A stretch of 64,000 nucleotides of DNA from Adineta steineri (lineage: Eukaryota; Rotifera; Eurotatoria; Adinetida; Adinetidae), in NCBI GenBank assembly GCA_905250115.1, contig CAJNOI010000063.1, forward strand, positions 311,265-375,264. The letters run 5' to 3'. This document shows, piece after piece, positions 26,301-38,592 of this stretch (positions are counted from its first letter, which is position 1; each line of letters starts with the position of its first letter). The notes beneath the pieces are model-generated. The model saw only the letters and a program-made list of their open reading frames with translations, ran no database searches and had not been told where the DNA came from. The translations under genes were made by a program, and so were the position numbers.

Positions 26301-28132
26301 CATAAAAAAAATTCGTCTGTCTCAAGAGGATCTCATATATATATATATATTTGTATATAGTATTAAAATTATTGTATCTCTATTGATACATACATACATA
26401 TATATATGAATAGAACTCAGAGGTGATTGATGGTGCATTAAATACACAAGAGATTTAGAATAACTATTTGTTGTTTATAGTTGACAACTGGCGTCATGTA
26501 GAGAAATGGAATGATTGGACTATTGACATACATAATAGTTCAAAATGGATTAAGACCAACTGATGAGAACATATGCAATAGAGAAGAAAAAAGAATGTTT
26601 GGTAAATATCATCCATTTGCAAAACTCATAATAACAATAACAGTCGGCTTAGAGGATCTTTCTTTTTTTTTTCTCTCGTTCTCGTTTACTCTCATATATC
26701 GTTATAATATTGAATAGATGACACTCCTTAGAGTAATACAACAAAAAAAGAAAAAGAAAAGGATTCTCATCTATTTGACTTTTTTTCTTATTAAATAGAT
26801 GAGAAAATATAAATTGTCTGTATTTGATTTGTTGTTCTTTCATCGAAAATTAATTACAAAAAAAACCTCATTTCAAGTGTTTATCGAAATTATTAATATC
26901 GTTTTTTCAAGTATATTTACAAAAAGAATTGTCAGACTGACCATTTTTTATTCTATTTCTGTCAATCAATAATTAACCTGTACAGTAATGACAGGTGGTA
27001 AGTTTGTTGCATACAAACTTGTATGTCTATATATATATATATATTTTCTTTTTCAAAAAGGAATCATTAGTAAACAGACATGATGAGTTTGATAAGAATA
27101 AAGTATTGGTAATTAAATGAAAAAGCAAGCAAGCATGTACTTGCGCTTAGTCATAAGAAGAAATCAGATCTTTCGAAATAGAATCGTTGTCAATTAGATC
27201 AAATAACAACTAGTGTTTATAAATTAATTTAACAATCTAAATAGTTTCTTTTGTATTCAAATAATCAACTAAAAAAAACTGAATAGGTCAATTTGGCATC
27301 TCTCTTTTTTTTTTGTTTTGTTATGATGTATGGTTAATATCAGCTGCAGTTGTTCTCGCCTTCTGTCATTTGTATAACGAGAGTGATAATGAGCTTTTTC
27401 TTCTTCTTTTTTTTCCTCAATTGAAAAATGTTGAACAGAATAAAACAAAAATTTTTCTTTTTAATGATGAATACTTTACAAGGCATGTGTGATCGATAGC
27501 CGGGAGCTTTCGTTCATCCTATGTAACATACATATATACAATCGAGAGATCTTTTGTGCCGATTTCACATCATTATCGTGAATAACATATACCACCCTTA
27601 AGCATTGAACGACATATGTGAAGAGAAAGAAAAAAAACGAGATTTTTTTTCGTTCTTGTCATTTTTTTTCTCTTTCTATTATAGTCAGATGAAGTTGTCA
27701 AAATTATAACCAATCATTGAACCCGACAAGCAGCTGTTTTCCTCCTTACATAGACACCATAGAAAATAAGAGAGAGAAAGAAGGAACGAACAAACGACCC
27801 GGTCGAGAAATGTATGGTTTTGTACCCCGTTTGCTTCATCGACAATCAGCTGTGTTTAACAAGAATATAGACGAAGAAAAAGAGAAATATATATAACTAA
27901 GCAAGAAGAAAATGAGAAAGAGAGAGAATAAGAGAATAGAAAAAGAGAGAAAAAGAGTAACGGCCTCCTTGCAATGCATTTTTAGTTCAGAGCGAGTGTG
28001 CGACGACAACGACACTATACCCCATCATACACAACTCAACTCTCCTTTTTCGGTGACATTCATATAGATAAAGGTAACATCTAAAGAAATACTTTTTCTT
28101 TAATCATTCTATAACATTATAGGGTTTAAACA
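23398..28132. other. Long gene-poor region
   Basis: About 4.7 kb of AT-rich sequence without a supported gene. It contains a short CA tract (about 25740-25752), several AT microsatellites (about 26335-26352, 27031-27044) and a 32-codon ORF at 24275-24373 that reads protein-like (GALLGAEINDRTAVPN) but has no partner exon. From about 27760 to 28075 the sequence is GA-rich and then more GC-rich, as expected of a promoter and 5' UTR for the next gene. A 50-bp intron-like stretch (28073-28122, GTAACA...ATTATAG) lies just before its ATG. Confidence 0.5.
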
Positions 28133-28702
28133 ATGCCATCAATAACGTCGTCAACTCATCAATTTACACGTAATGCATCTTGTCCAACACAAGGAACATT
28201 AGCATCAAAATCCAATAGTTTAATTACAAAAACCTATAGTTCATCAACAAATACATTACATTATCATTCAAATCCAACAAATCCATCTTCTTTTTCTTCA
28301 TCATCATCAACTTCATCATCATCAATAATAAAAGAGAATAATCCAAATATTCTACAAAGAATAAAAACTGGTGTTGTTAATTTTTTTAAACAAGTCTCAA
28401 ATGAAAACAATATTAAACAATCGGAAATTCAACAATCAACATTTTTATATGATCCTGAAGTTGATCTTCGTGAAGAACATATTTCACTTATANNNNNNNN
28501 NNAAAAAAACATTTTATAATATTGTAAATCAATGATTCAGAGAGTATTGACGATTATTCGATATATATATATTTTCAATGATTTTCATGCATAATTATAC
28601 GTTATAATTTCAGTTGATCAAAGTGTTTCTTTTCTTATAACACATCCAAGTCAAAATAAAATGTCAGTTTTTTTTATAATTATATGGAAATGGAATGATT
28701 AA
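28133..28702 (+). CDS. Unrecognised Ser-rich protein, interrupted by an assembly gap
   Basis: The first exon (28133-28492) starts with ATG ten bases after a plausible 5'-UTR intron acceptor. It encodes about 120 residues: Ser/Thr-rich, then NILQRIKTGVVNFFKQVS and FLYDPEVDLREEHISLI. It then hits a 10-N gap (28493-28502). A possible second exon starts at 28614 after ATAATTTCAG and reads DQSVSFLITHPSQNKMSVFF before a stop at 28702. The phase across the gap cannot be checked. No domain is recognised. It is either a short protein or the N-terminus of a larger one whose remainder is missing from the assembly. Confidence 0.45.
28493..28502. other. Assembly gap (10 N)
   Basis: Ten N inside or just after the first exon of the preceding gene. 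It prevents determining where that exon ends. Confidence 0.95.
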
Positions 28703-29210
28703 TTTCTAAAAAAAGAAAATTATTATATTTCTCGATTATTCTTTCGTTTTCTATTCAATATAAAATAGTTATTCGTATGTTTGTATACATAGAAGTATAC
28801 TATTGATGTAAAGAATCATTCATCGTCTATATATATATATTTTTTTTCTTTTAACATTAAACCGAATATATCAAGGACATTTGTATACTCTTCGTTTCCT
28901 TCCATTTGATTAACCTGTATAAAGAAAAAAAGAAAACAGAAAGCTCCGGATGTCAATTAAACTGTTTCATTATATTTGTATATTTATAAAAAAAAAAAAA
29001 CCGCCACCGGGAAATTGCATTCGATGTTGGCGAGTCATGCCCTCTGTAACAGCTTGTAAAGGATTGGCATCTTTTACATAAGATATAAGACAGATAGTCA
29101 TGTCTACTTGACTTATTTTAACGATAAGAAAAGAAAAGAAAAAAAAAGCAAATAGTACGATTATATCCATAAAAATAAAGAGAATATATGTTAAAACATC
29201 AAAATCATAA

Positions 29211-32200
29211 ATGACAATGAATCATCATCGTCGAATAGTAGTACCCGGTGCACCAAATGATGGTTCCAATGCATTATTAAAATATTTTTTTAGTCATGAA
29301 GGTTGTCGAATATTGAGTACAATTGTTACTGATGAATATAAAATTCTTCAAGAAACGAAAAAAATTCTTGAAAAACGTATTTCACTCGATGAACAATATG
29401 CAAAAAATCTTCAAGATTTAACAGCAAATGCAGATAGAATTATATGGCCCGGAGGTACACATCCAATTGCATCGGTAAAATTAAAATTCGAATATTATTT
29501 TCACATATTTCTTCTAAAAAAAAAGGTATCTCGAGATGTTCTTCTACGATGGTCTTATTTAGCATCAACAATTAGTACACAAGCTGAACAATTTCGAAAA
29601 AATATCATCGATGATTTACTTAAAGAACTTGTTGAACATAAAATTGATTCAAGAAAATATTTCGATGAAGAAAAACGACGATATGATGGTGAACATCGAA
29701 AAGTAAGACTGTTTAATTATTATCTACATAGAAAATATCCTTTATTTAAATAATAGACATAAGCTTTAGATTTCTTGGTAAGCTATTGCATGTATATGAC
29801 GCATACTAGAATGTTTTTTATTTATGTGCATGAATCATTCATCCATTCTTTTTTGTATTATAATAATTATTCTAGGCTCAAAATGATGTACTCGATGTTG
29901 AAAAACGTTATTCAGATGATATTAAATCATATTTAACAAAAAATAATGAATTAACAAAACTTCAAAATAGTAAGTTATTTTTTCAACTTAAAATTCGAAA
30001 AAACGTTAATAATCATAAACGAATCTGTTGCCAAGGAAAAGATAAAGAATAGAATGAAAATATTTCGATTACCACTGTTGATATAAATAATCATAGGACA
30101 ATATTGATAAAGGATATAATTATATTTAAATGCTGTTTTTTTTGTAATCTATAGACAGACAGGTATTACATAGTAAAGATTATGTGATATATATTAACAA
30201 GAATCGGTGTCCATGTACCTTTATTTAATTATTTTTAATCGACTAAAACCTTCAGTTATATAGCCGATGTTTTGAAGCATGAATATCGACATTGAGTGTA
30301 TGATTTATTGATCATCATGATTGAATGAGCGATTTCTCAATAGTCTTCGGGACATTTAAATAAGGTGAATGACTTCCTCTGGTTCTCCTTGAGATAAAAT
30401 AACCACTTCATTTTTTATCGTTGAATAAATCTTGAAAAGAAAGATTAATATTGATTTTTAGTTAATCTTTAATATATACATGTCTATTTAGATGCAAAAA
30501 AAGGTGATGATTCTCGAATAAAACACTTGAAAGATATAGTTATTGATAAACGAAGTAATCTATATCGTACACATAATGAATATATCTATAAAATTCGTGA
30601 ATATAATTTTATTGATGAACAATATGTTCGAAAAATTCGAAGTTTAATTAATTATCATGAAGCAATTCAAGTGATTTTAAATAAATCATGGTTAGTTGTA
30701 TAGAAAAAAACTATTTGTAAAATAATAAACGTTAATTGTATAGGCAAAATGTACTTGATGCTGTAGCTAATTATTATTCGGAAGATTCAGTAGCAGCAAT
30801 CAAACAATCACGACAACTAATATCTTCGATTAATCCATATCATTCTTACGACGAACTATGTACCATTTATTCCCAGTTTGTTATCTACTGTTTGTTTATT
30901 GTCTTAATTCATTTATTTGTATAGTACTCCTCCGATCACACCGAGTCCTCAGGTATATAATATGACACTTTTTCAAGCAACATCTCTTACAAAAGTAAAA
31001 TCAGATCAATTTGTTGTTGATAATTCAACAAAACAAGATTTAAAACAAAGGTTCCAAAAAAAAATCAGTGTCTTTTATAACAAACTTATATATATATGTT
31101 ATTTTTAGAATTGAAATATTAACTAATAGTATAAATGAATCGATTCCTATACTAGTCAATTTACCTAGAGATAAAATGTGAGTTAGTTTTCTTTGATGTA
31201 AAATACATTTATATTTATTTATTTCAGTACGTATGATGTACGGAAGAAATTCTTTGAACAAGAACAACAAACAAATTATTTACGGGCGAAGAAAAAATGG
31301 GAAGAACAATTACGAAATGAATTTAAATCAGTTTTAAAAGATGTTGGATATAGATCCGATGATAATGAATCGAATTTAGATTCTGATGATGATGATGTAA
31401 ACGAAATTTTCAATATAATTATTTTAATATTCTTATTACTTACTTATTTAGTTAACTGATCGTCTTGAAGATCAAGCATACTTTCATGGTGTTTTACCAC
31501 GTACTCAAAGTATTAGTCAGTTGAAAGAAAACGGAGATTATTTAGTTCGTAAGAATGAACAAGGAAAAATCGTTTTATCAATAATGTGGAATGATATACG
31601 TAATCCAAATACATTAAAACATGCACACTTTTATATTAATGAAGATAGAAACGTAAGAAAAATTAGTAGTAATATCAAAGCCAAAAACAATTTCATTTAA
31701 ATAGATGTATTCATTACAACCAGGTGGAGTTTCTAAAGCATCAGTTAATGAATTAATATCATTTTATAAAAGACAAAAATTAACATTACGAGATGATGGA
31801 GTACGATTAATTCGTCCTATAACAAGACCAGATTATATAGTTAATAACGATGATGTTCATAAATTAGAAGTCATAGGAAAAGTAAATATATAAAATGAAG
31901 CTTCGAACATATTGTATACAAATATATATTGTTTTAAGGGTCATTTTGGTGAAGTTGTACGTGCTGAATATCGTGGTGAATATGTTGCTGTAAAAATTCT
32001 TCATCCATCAACAACGGATCGAAATGCTGAAGATCGTAAAAATTTTATAAAAGAAGCACTTTTACTTCAACAATATAAACATAAAAATATTGTTAAATTT
32101 CTTGGTATTGCTGCAATACGTGATCCACTTATGATTATTATGGAACTTATTGAACGTATATGAAATAAAAATCATAGAATTTTCTTTTTCTTATTTAAAA

Positions 32201-32919
32201 ATATTTTTTTTTCTCCATAGAGGGAAGTCTAGATAAATATTTAAAAAATAATGATTTACGTCTTTCACAATTAATTCAAATGTGTTATGATATTGTCAAA
32301 GGAATGGAATATTTAGAACAATGTAATATTATTCATCGGTATATTAGATATTTTTTGAAGAAATTATAAATAAATTTCATTTATGATTTTTTTAGAGATT
32401 TAGCTGCTCGGAATTGTTTAGTTGATAGAAAAGGTCGAATAAAAGTAGCTGATTTTGGTTTATCAAGATGTTTACAATCTGACGAAGAATATTTTTGTCA
32501 AGTTAAAACAATTCCAGTACGTTGGTGGGCTGTTGAAGTCTTCTCAAATGGTTTGTTTATTTTCATGTTCTTTCTTTTTCTTTAATACTGATTTTCATAG
32601 CACCATATACGAATAAATCTGATGTTTGGTCATATGGTGTAACTGCTTGGGAAGTTTTTTCAAAAGCAGATTTACCTTATTCACATATACAATTTAATCA
32701 TACAGTTATAAATGCTATTAAAAATGGTAAAAAATATATGATTTTATTTTTTTTTGAAATATTCTAATAAATTCTTAAGGTGAACGTTTGAAACAACCTG
32801 ACCGGTGTCCAGTAAAAATTTATACGATTATGGCAACATGTTGGCAACTTGATCCACAAGATCGTCCAAATTTTGAAAAACTTGTTGAACTTATAAGAAA
32901 AGAAAAAACTTTATTTTAA
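29211..32919 (+). CDS. FER: FES/FER non-receptor tyrosine kinase
   Basis: Fifteen exons splice in phase to 787 residues (human FES 822): 29211-29474, 29526-29702, 29876-29969, 30492-30690, 30744-30875, 30925-31050, 31109-31177, 31228-31396, 31452-31652, 31705-31881, 31939-32155, 32221-32338, 32396-32550, 32601-32726, 32780-32919. Order: F-BAR and coiled coil (about 15-400), SH2 (about 418-505, YFHGVLPR and DYLVRKNE), kinase (about 528-785). The kinase has the glycine loop GKGHFGEV, AVKIL lysine, HRDLAARN catalytic loop and DFGLSR. The APE motif reads AVE, a small departure. The SH2-kinase order and F-BAR separate it from ABL and SRC; FES versus FER cannot be decided by eye. It would link membrane curvature and phosphotyrosine to actin and microtubules. 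GFRP follows after 65 bp. Confidence 0.92.
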
Positions 32920-32949
32920 AAATTCTCTTTTTGTGTTTTTATTTTTTTA

Positions 32950-32984
32950 TTTTAAAAAAATAAATATGTTAAATATTTTTAGAT
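32950..32984 (+). promoter_or_regulatory. Probable poly(A) signal plus trans-splice/splice acceptor between FES/FER and GFRP
   Basis: The 65-bp space between the FES/FER stop and the GFRP start holds AATAAA (about 32959) followed by ATATTTTTAG ending at 32982, two bases before the GFRP ATG. That is the layout of an operon junction resolved by spliced-leader trans-splicing, a process known in bdelloid rotifers. No room remains for an ordinary promoter. Confidence 0.5.
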
Positions 32985-33290
32985 ATGCCTCATTTACTTA
33001 TGAGCACACGAATTCGTCTTGAACCCGGTCCGACTATTGTCGGAGATGAACGAGCAGATCCTGAAATTATGAATTATTTAGGAGCAACACTTTGTCATGA
33101 AAAATGTAATGATTAGTAAGTATTGTCTATAACTATTGCCATTATAAAAAGTTTTTTTTATTTTAGTTCAGAATATCGCACAGAAGATTGTGCTCGAATC
33201 GTTCTTGACAAACTCGAAAAAATTGGCTTTCGTGTTATTTCAATGACAGGCATTGGTCAAACGTGTATTTGGTTATTACATAAAGACTAA
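32985..33290 (+). CDS. GCHFR: GTP cyclohydrolase I feedback regulatory protein (GFRP)
   Basis: Exons 32985-33115 and 33167-33290 give exactly 84 residues, the same length as human GFRP. The match runs end to end: MPHLLMSTRIRLEPGPT, VGDERADPEIMNYLGA, then RIVLDKLEKIGFRVISMTG and the C-terminal LLHKD. GFRP forms pentamers that clamp GTP cyclohydrolase I, mediating inhibition by tetrahydrobiopterin and activation by phenylalanine, so it controls supply of the cofactor for aromatic amino acid hydroxylases. A 51-bp intron splits a Tyr codon. It lies immediately behind the FES/FER kinase on the same strand, probably in one transcription unit. The function of the two genes together is not obviously linked. 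Confidence 0.95.
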
Positions 33291-33658
33291 ATGCATTTTT
33301 TTTTATTTTTATTTTCTTTCTCTCAATTTAATCTCATTTTTTGGTGTAATGTATGTATTTTTTTCGAACTTCTGTACTGTATTTGAGCGAAAAGTAGTGA
33401 AATAGAGCCAAAAAAAATGAACAAAAGTTAACGAATCAACATACACACACACACAGAAAAAAAAGAAAGAGCACGAGTCTAAACAAACAGTGCGTACATA
33501 CACAAATAAAACCACAAGCAGCACGGGAGAAATAGTCACTTTTTATCGGTCATATGTCAAAAAATAGAGTTTCTTGTTCGCTCACGCATGACTATAGAAA
33601 AACAGAAAGAAAAAGAGCTATTGCAATAGTAGAGCATATACAAATAAATAAGAAACAT

Positions 33659-36050
33659 TTAACGACACTCCCAAACTTTTACTGATGTATCCACACTACC
33701 CGTAATCACATATGGTTTATTTCGATGCATATCTAAAAGAAAGATCATATATGTATATATGTATAAGAAATAAATTTGAATCTTCTTACCAAGTGAAGTA
33801 CAAAAATGAGTATGAGCATCAATAGTTTTCGTATTTCGTTTATTTTTTATATCCCATACACGTAATGTTTTATCATCAGAACAACTTAAGAGATATTTTC
33901 CACCTGGATGAAATATAAGACCACGAACCCAATTATCATGACCAGTCTAAAATTCATAACATAAATAAATAAATAATAACAAAAACTTTATTTAATTAAT
34001 TACTAAAATAAATAAAGTTAATCCATTCGTTACATCCCACATTCGAATTGTTTTATCACGTGCACCGGATACAAGATAAGGACCAGAAAGATTTTTATGT
34101 GTCTAATAGATAAAATTGATTTAAAAAAAATTGAATTTATAAATATAAAAATTACCTCAGTTACACCATTGGAAACAGGTTCAGATATATGTGGGCCAGC
34201 TGAATCAGGTGCCCAAGCAATACATTCAACGACATTGTCATGTCCACGTAATTCATTTTTACACTCACCACTTGGTAATGACCATATTCTTATAGTCTAT
34301 TCAATTAGTTGATATTTTACGTATAAAACAAACATAAATTACACATACATGATCAACTGATGAACTTGCAATTAATGTACCATCTTGATAGACACGTACC
34401 ATACGTACCCATTCTCGATGACCAACAAGAGTTTTAATACAAAATCTATTGAAAAGAAAATTATTCACGGTTTATTTTTATAACGATGGAACATCGAAAT
34501 TTGTCATGTCAGCAGAATTGATTTATTTAAATTCATCAAAGTGTGAATGGTAGACTCTATCGATTAATTCCTAAATGAACTCAAATGAATGCGAGTCGCT
34601 CTTAATGTTCTCAGATGAATCTATTTTATCATATATTTATACTAAATATAAACTTACGTTGTAGATACTTCCCAGATTTTGATTGTTTTATCACGACTAC
34701 ATGATATAATATGATCACCACTAGGGGTAAATGTTACTGAAGATACATTATGATCATGACCTGAAAATTACTTAAAGATGAGAAGAATTTATAATCTTTG
34801 TCTCTTACCATGCATTGTTTTAATACATTGATACGTTTGAAAATCCCATAATCTCACACTCATATCAGCTGAACATGATACTATATAAAATAAAATATAA
34901 TATTCATTGTTTTCTGTCTTGAATAATAAATTAATTCACCTAGCCATCTGCCCGTATGATCAAAAGCAATGTCTTGCACCGGTGCTGTATGACCTTTCAA
35001 TGTTCTTTCATGTTCACCAGATTCATAATCCCATATCTATAAAAACAAAAATATAATAGAATGAAAAGTTTTTTTCTTTTTTCTATACTTTGATTGTAGC
35101 ATCTTCGCTGGATGACGCCATAATATCGAAAGTTGGATGAAAGACAACATGTGTAACCGTATCACGATGACCTTTTAATTCAAATTTTTCAGGAGGTCGT
35201 GGTACCCATTCACCAGGTGAACGTTTTTCTCTTGTAGGGCCACCGGTTGTTGCTTCTTGAAGAGCTTCTTGAAGTTTTAACTCGAGATCCATAACCTTTA
35301 AAATAAGTCAAATTTCATTTTTTAAAAAAACCAATATTCAATCGTTTAGAATAAAAAGACTCGAAAACATATCAATCAACATACTTATATCTTCCGTGAT
35401 AATTACATTCTTTTTATCAATGATAACAGATAATATTCGAATGTAAATCATTTAGATTCGCAATTTCCTAATGTCTAGATGACCCTAAATAAGTGTTCGA
35501 CTTCCTATTGAAATAAAGAGGAAACGTTCTACATGCAGTAAAATGCATGTTATATCTGTAAGCGTAACAAAACGATGTTAATTATATCTTTCATCATCAC
35601 GTATGACATACTTCTCTTAAATAACAGAAAGTATTATATTTCGATCTAAAACTCTGAATAGAGATTAGGTTTCTACTAATGCCAGTTATCAAATCGCTCT
35701 ACTTTTTGAAATTAGAAAGATTTCGGTAATAATACTATTTAAAATACTCACTTTTTTCTGTAATCGTATAACTGATGTCCATTTTTTCTCCAATTGATCT
35801 TTTTTATCAGAACTATCATTTGTTGACTATATAATTAAAATAAATACAATATTTGAAATAAAAAATATTTTTTACATACAATATTCGCTTCTTTACAAAA
35901 TTCTTTACATGATACAGTATAACCATTTGTTACAAGATAATCAGCAATAGCTTGATTACTAAATATTTATAAATAATAAATTTTTTGATAAATAAAAAGT
36001 TAAAAATAAAATCTTACAGTTCATTTTTTTGTTTTTCGGAAAGAACCATG
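33659..36050 (-). CDS. PAFAH1B1: LIS1 (dynein regulator, PAF acetylhydrolase 1B subunit beta)
   Basis: Twelve exons join in phase to 410 residues, identical in length to human LIS1. Boundaries on the plus strand: 36050-36019, 35958-35880, 35826-35752, 35295-35089, 35036-34940, 34880-34809, 34760-34658, 34445-34349, 34296-34156, 34102-34004, 33946-33790, 33732-33659. The LisH motif is at the N-terminus ([14 protein letters not shown]), then a coiled coil ([18 protein letters not shown]), then seven WD40 blades with GHRDTV, GHTAPV, GHDHNV, GHREWV, GHDNVV and GHDNWV, ending in VKVWECR. It binds cytoplasmic dynein with NDEL for nuclear and organelle transport. It sits 137 bp behind TMEM127 with an acceptor-like TTTTATTTTAG at about 36092-36102 upstream of its ATG. 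Confidence 0.97.
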
Positions 36051-36187
36051 ATAAGTACTGACGCATAGGCACTTAAAAATATTTTTTCATCATCTAAAAT
36101 AAAAATGTGTTTTTGTTTTCTATATTATTATTACAACAGTAAATACAATATACAAGCACTGCTAGAGACAAAAAAAAGAATATTTAT

Positions 36188-37194
36188 TTATAAAACAAGT
36201 AAATCTTCTTCAGAATAATATTCGGGAGGTGGTTCATTACTAATTGGAATAGTTGATATTGTTGCTGGTAATGTTCGTTCAATAAACAATGGTTGTTCAT
36301 GTCTTGACCAATCATCAATTAATCTAAACAAAAATTTATATTTCATGTTTTATTGTCATTATGACAAGTATTTACCTATGAAAATGTTCTTCATCATACG
36401 TTGGATATTTTCTTAAAAGTGCGCAAGCAATTGCAAATAATAAAAGTCCATTTGATATAACCACAAGATAATATGCGATATCAAATTGTACTTCAATTTT
36501 TTTACCAAATTTTACTCGAGTTTTATCTTGAATGTCGTAAATTAATTCTGATACATAAAAACAAAGTCCAAGTACAATTGTACATAGAATAACTAAAAGA
36601 TTTCAAAATAAAATATAATTCTTAAGAAGATTTTTTCTACCTGATAGAATATGTAAGAAAGCATGACGTCGAATAAATTTTAATCCATATCTTATCGGTC
36701 CAAGTACATCAAGTAGAAATCCAATAGTTGATAAAACTATTGCTAAACAAATGAATGTTATCATCAGACGAAGTATTAAAATTGAATGTGTATCAACACA
36801 TCCAATTAATTCTACAAAGAAAAATATCAATTTGTTATTTATGAAATTCAATCAAATATATACCGATATAATCATTCGGTTTAAATTGATAAATATCATT
36901 CATAGGAGCCGAAGGATTCCATGGAACAGGAGCTTGTATTACATATAATTTTCCAACAGCAAAAAACATATTTAAACCAATAAATTTTGAACTACATAAA
37001 CCACCACGTAACCAAAACCAACGATAATCCGATAGACTAACAGCTAATATTGCTACAGCAAACATACTACATACAGCTGACGCATAATTTCGTTCATGTT
37101 TGTTTCTAATAAGATTTTCTTGATTAGAATTTCTTGATGAAATTACATAGGATCGTAAACGTGAGAAGAATCTAGTATAATTTATTGGTGACAT
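36188..37194 (-). CDS. TMEM127: TMEM127-like four-pass membrane protein
   Basis: Exons 37194-36864, 36811-36641, 36592-36376 and 36323-36188 give 284 residues (human 238). Shared landmarks with human TMEM127: YASAVCSMFAVAILAVSLS before WFWLRGGLCS, a VDTHSILILRL helix start, FLLDVLGPIRYGLKFIRRHAFLHIL, then a YVSELIYDIQ segment, a last helix and LLRKYPTYDEEH. The tail carries PPPEYY, a PPxY motif that in this family recruits NEDD4-type ubiquitin ligases. Human TMEM127 is a lysosomal/endosomal negative regulator of mTORC1 and helps degrade RET. The extra length is N-terminal and polar. Upstream of LIS1 on the same strand, possibly co-transcribed. Confidence 0.9.
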
Positions 37195-37419
37195 GAATGG
37201 AGAAATTATTTGTTTGTTTGTTCGTTCAATTTTATAGATTAACTATTGGTATTAATACCATTAGAAAGATAATGTATTCTTATTTACCCTCATTTTGATT
37301 GATTTCATATTTTTATTGGAGGATTTAAGTGAATGTCTTTAATTGAAGGAAGACAAAAAACGAGTGAACCATTCTTATTGAAGAATTTTTATTTATCTCT
37401 TATTTATTGGTTGAAAAGT

Positions 37420-37967
37420 TTAACCCAAAGATTTTACAGGATCACAGATGGCAGTATGTTCATAAGTAATAGAATCATCTTCATATTCGATCTACAATGA
37501 AATCAAAGAGAAAATGTAATAAATTTATGTTTTACATTAAAAAAAATCCACAATGTCTAATATTGTGAGTTATGGAGTTCATTTCTTGACGTTTTAAACT
37601 AACAACCACTTTGTAAATATAATATTTTTTTCTCACTTATTTGAATAGGTAATTAGCACATTTTATAAAATAATATAATTATTATATTCAAAATCTTCTC
37701 ACCTAGACAGAAGAGAACCAACGAGTTTCATCAGTGTGGCATAATCTGCATATAAATAATTTGGATTGTCAGTCAATCTCGTATATCGTCTAGTTGATGA
37801 TATATATATATTGACAGTAGAAACTACTCAGATCTCTTTATTTATTGAAGCTTAAACTTTATTAACTGTATCAATATTACAATATACCTACATTGTAGAG
37901 AATTTACTGCCAATCTATCCGAATAGTGCTCGTCAAAGTTCAAATTACAATCCGATATCAGTAAAAA
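37420..37967 (-). CDS. Possible 3' part of an unrecognised Cys-containing gene
   Basis: Three short exons can be joined in phase on the minus strand: 37967-37888, 37745-37709 and 37491-37420. They read DCNLNFDEHYSDRL, NSLQCRLCHTDETRWFSS, then IEYEDDSITYEHTAICDPV with a stop at 37420. The acidic and Cys-rich composition is unlike the AT-rich noise around it. The middle donor (GTCTAG) is weak; a stronger GTGAG donor six bases on would put a stop in frame. No upstream start exon was found, so this may be a fragment or a pseudogene. Not recognised. Confidence 0.33.
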
Positions 37968-38592
37968 CTATTTTTCATTATTCGTAAAACGACGACTTTT
38001 GAATAAAATCTAAGAAATGTTACCTAAGTGTATTTTAACCCTAAAAAATAAATTATACATTATGTATTTCAATACTAATATTGTTCTCTTGACTTTGGTA
38101 ATTATTTTCTACAAGATATTTATTATTATAATAAACAATTGTATCTGTTATTTTGTTTTGCCTATAGCAAAAACATGGAATGGTAGTTTTTTCATTATCA
38201 TATCACAAATGTCTTTCGAAAAACCAATTATATATGAATCAGTTTAAACGATTATTAATTTTTACATTTAATAATCTATAGATAACGCTTAGATATTAAT
38301 GACTATATCTCATAAAGAAAAACGTATATTCTCGATAAAACATCAAAAAAGAAATGAGAAAAATACTAAGATAATATCTAAAACTTATGTCAGGCAAAGA
38401 AAAAGATACACATGTTGATGTAAAGGTAACTGAATGATACATGTGGGAATAACAGTAACGGATGGATGGATATATGTATATATGAAAATGGAAGGTAAAA
38501 AATATAATTTGATTTTATTCATACAAGTATTTTGGGTTTTGGTATCGATAATAAATATTTTTTGTTATTTCTATAGTACGTAAAAAAAAAGA

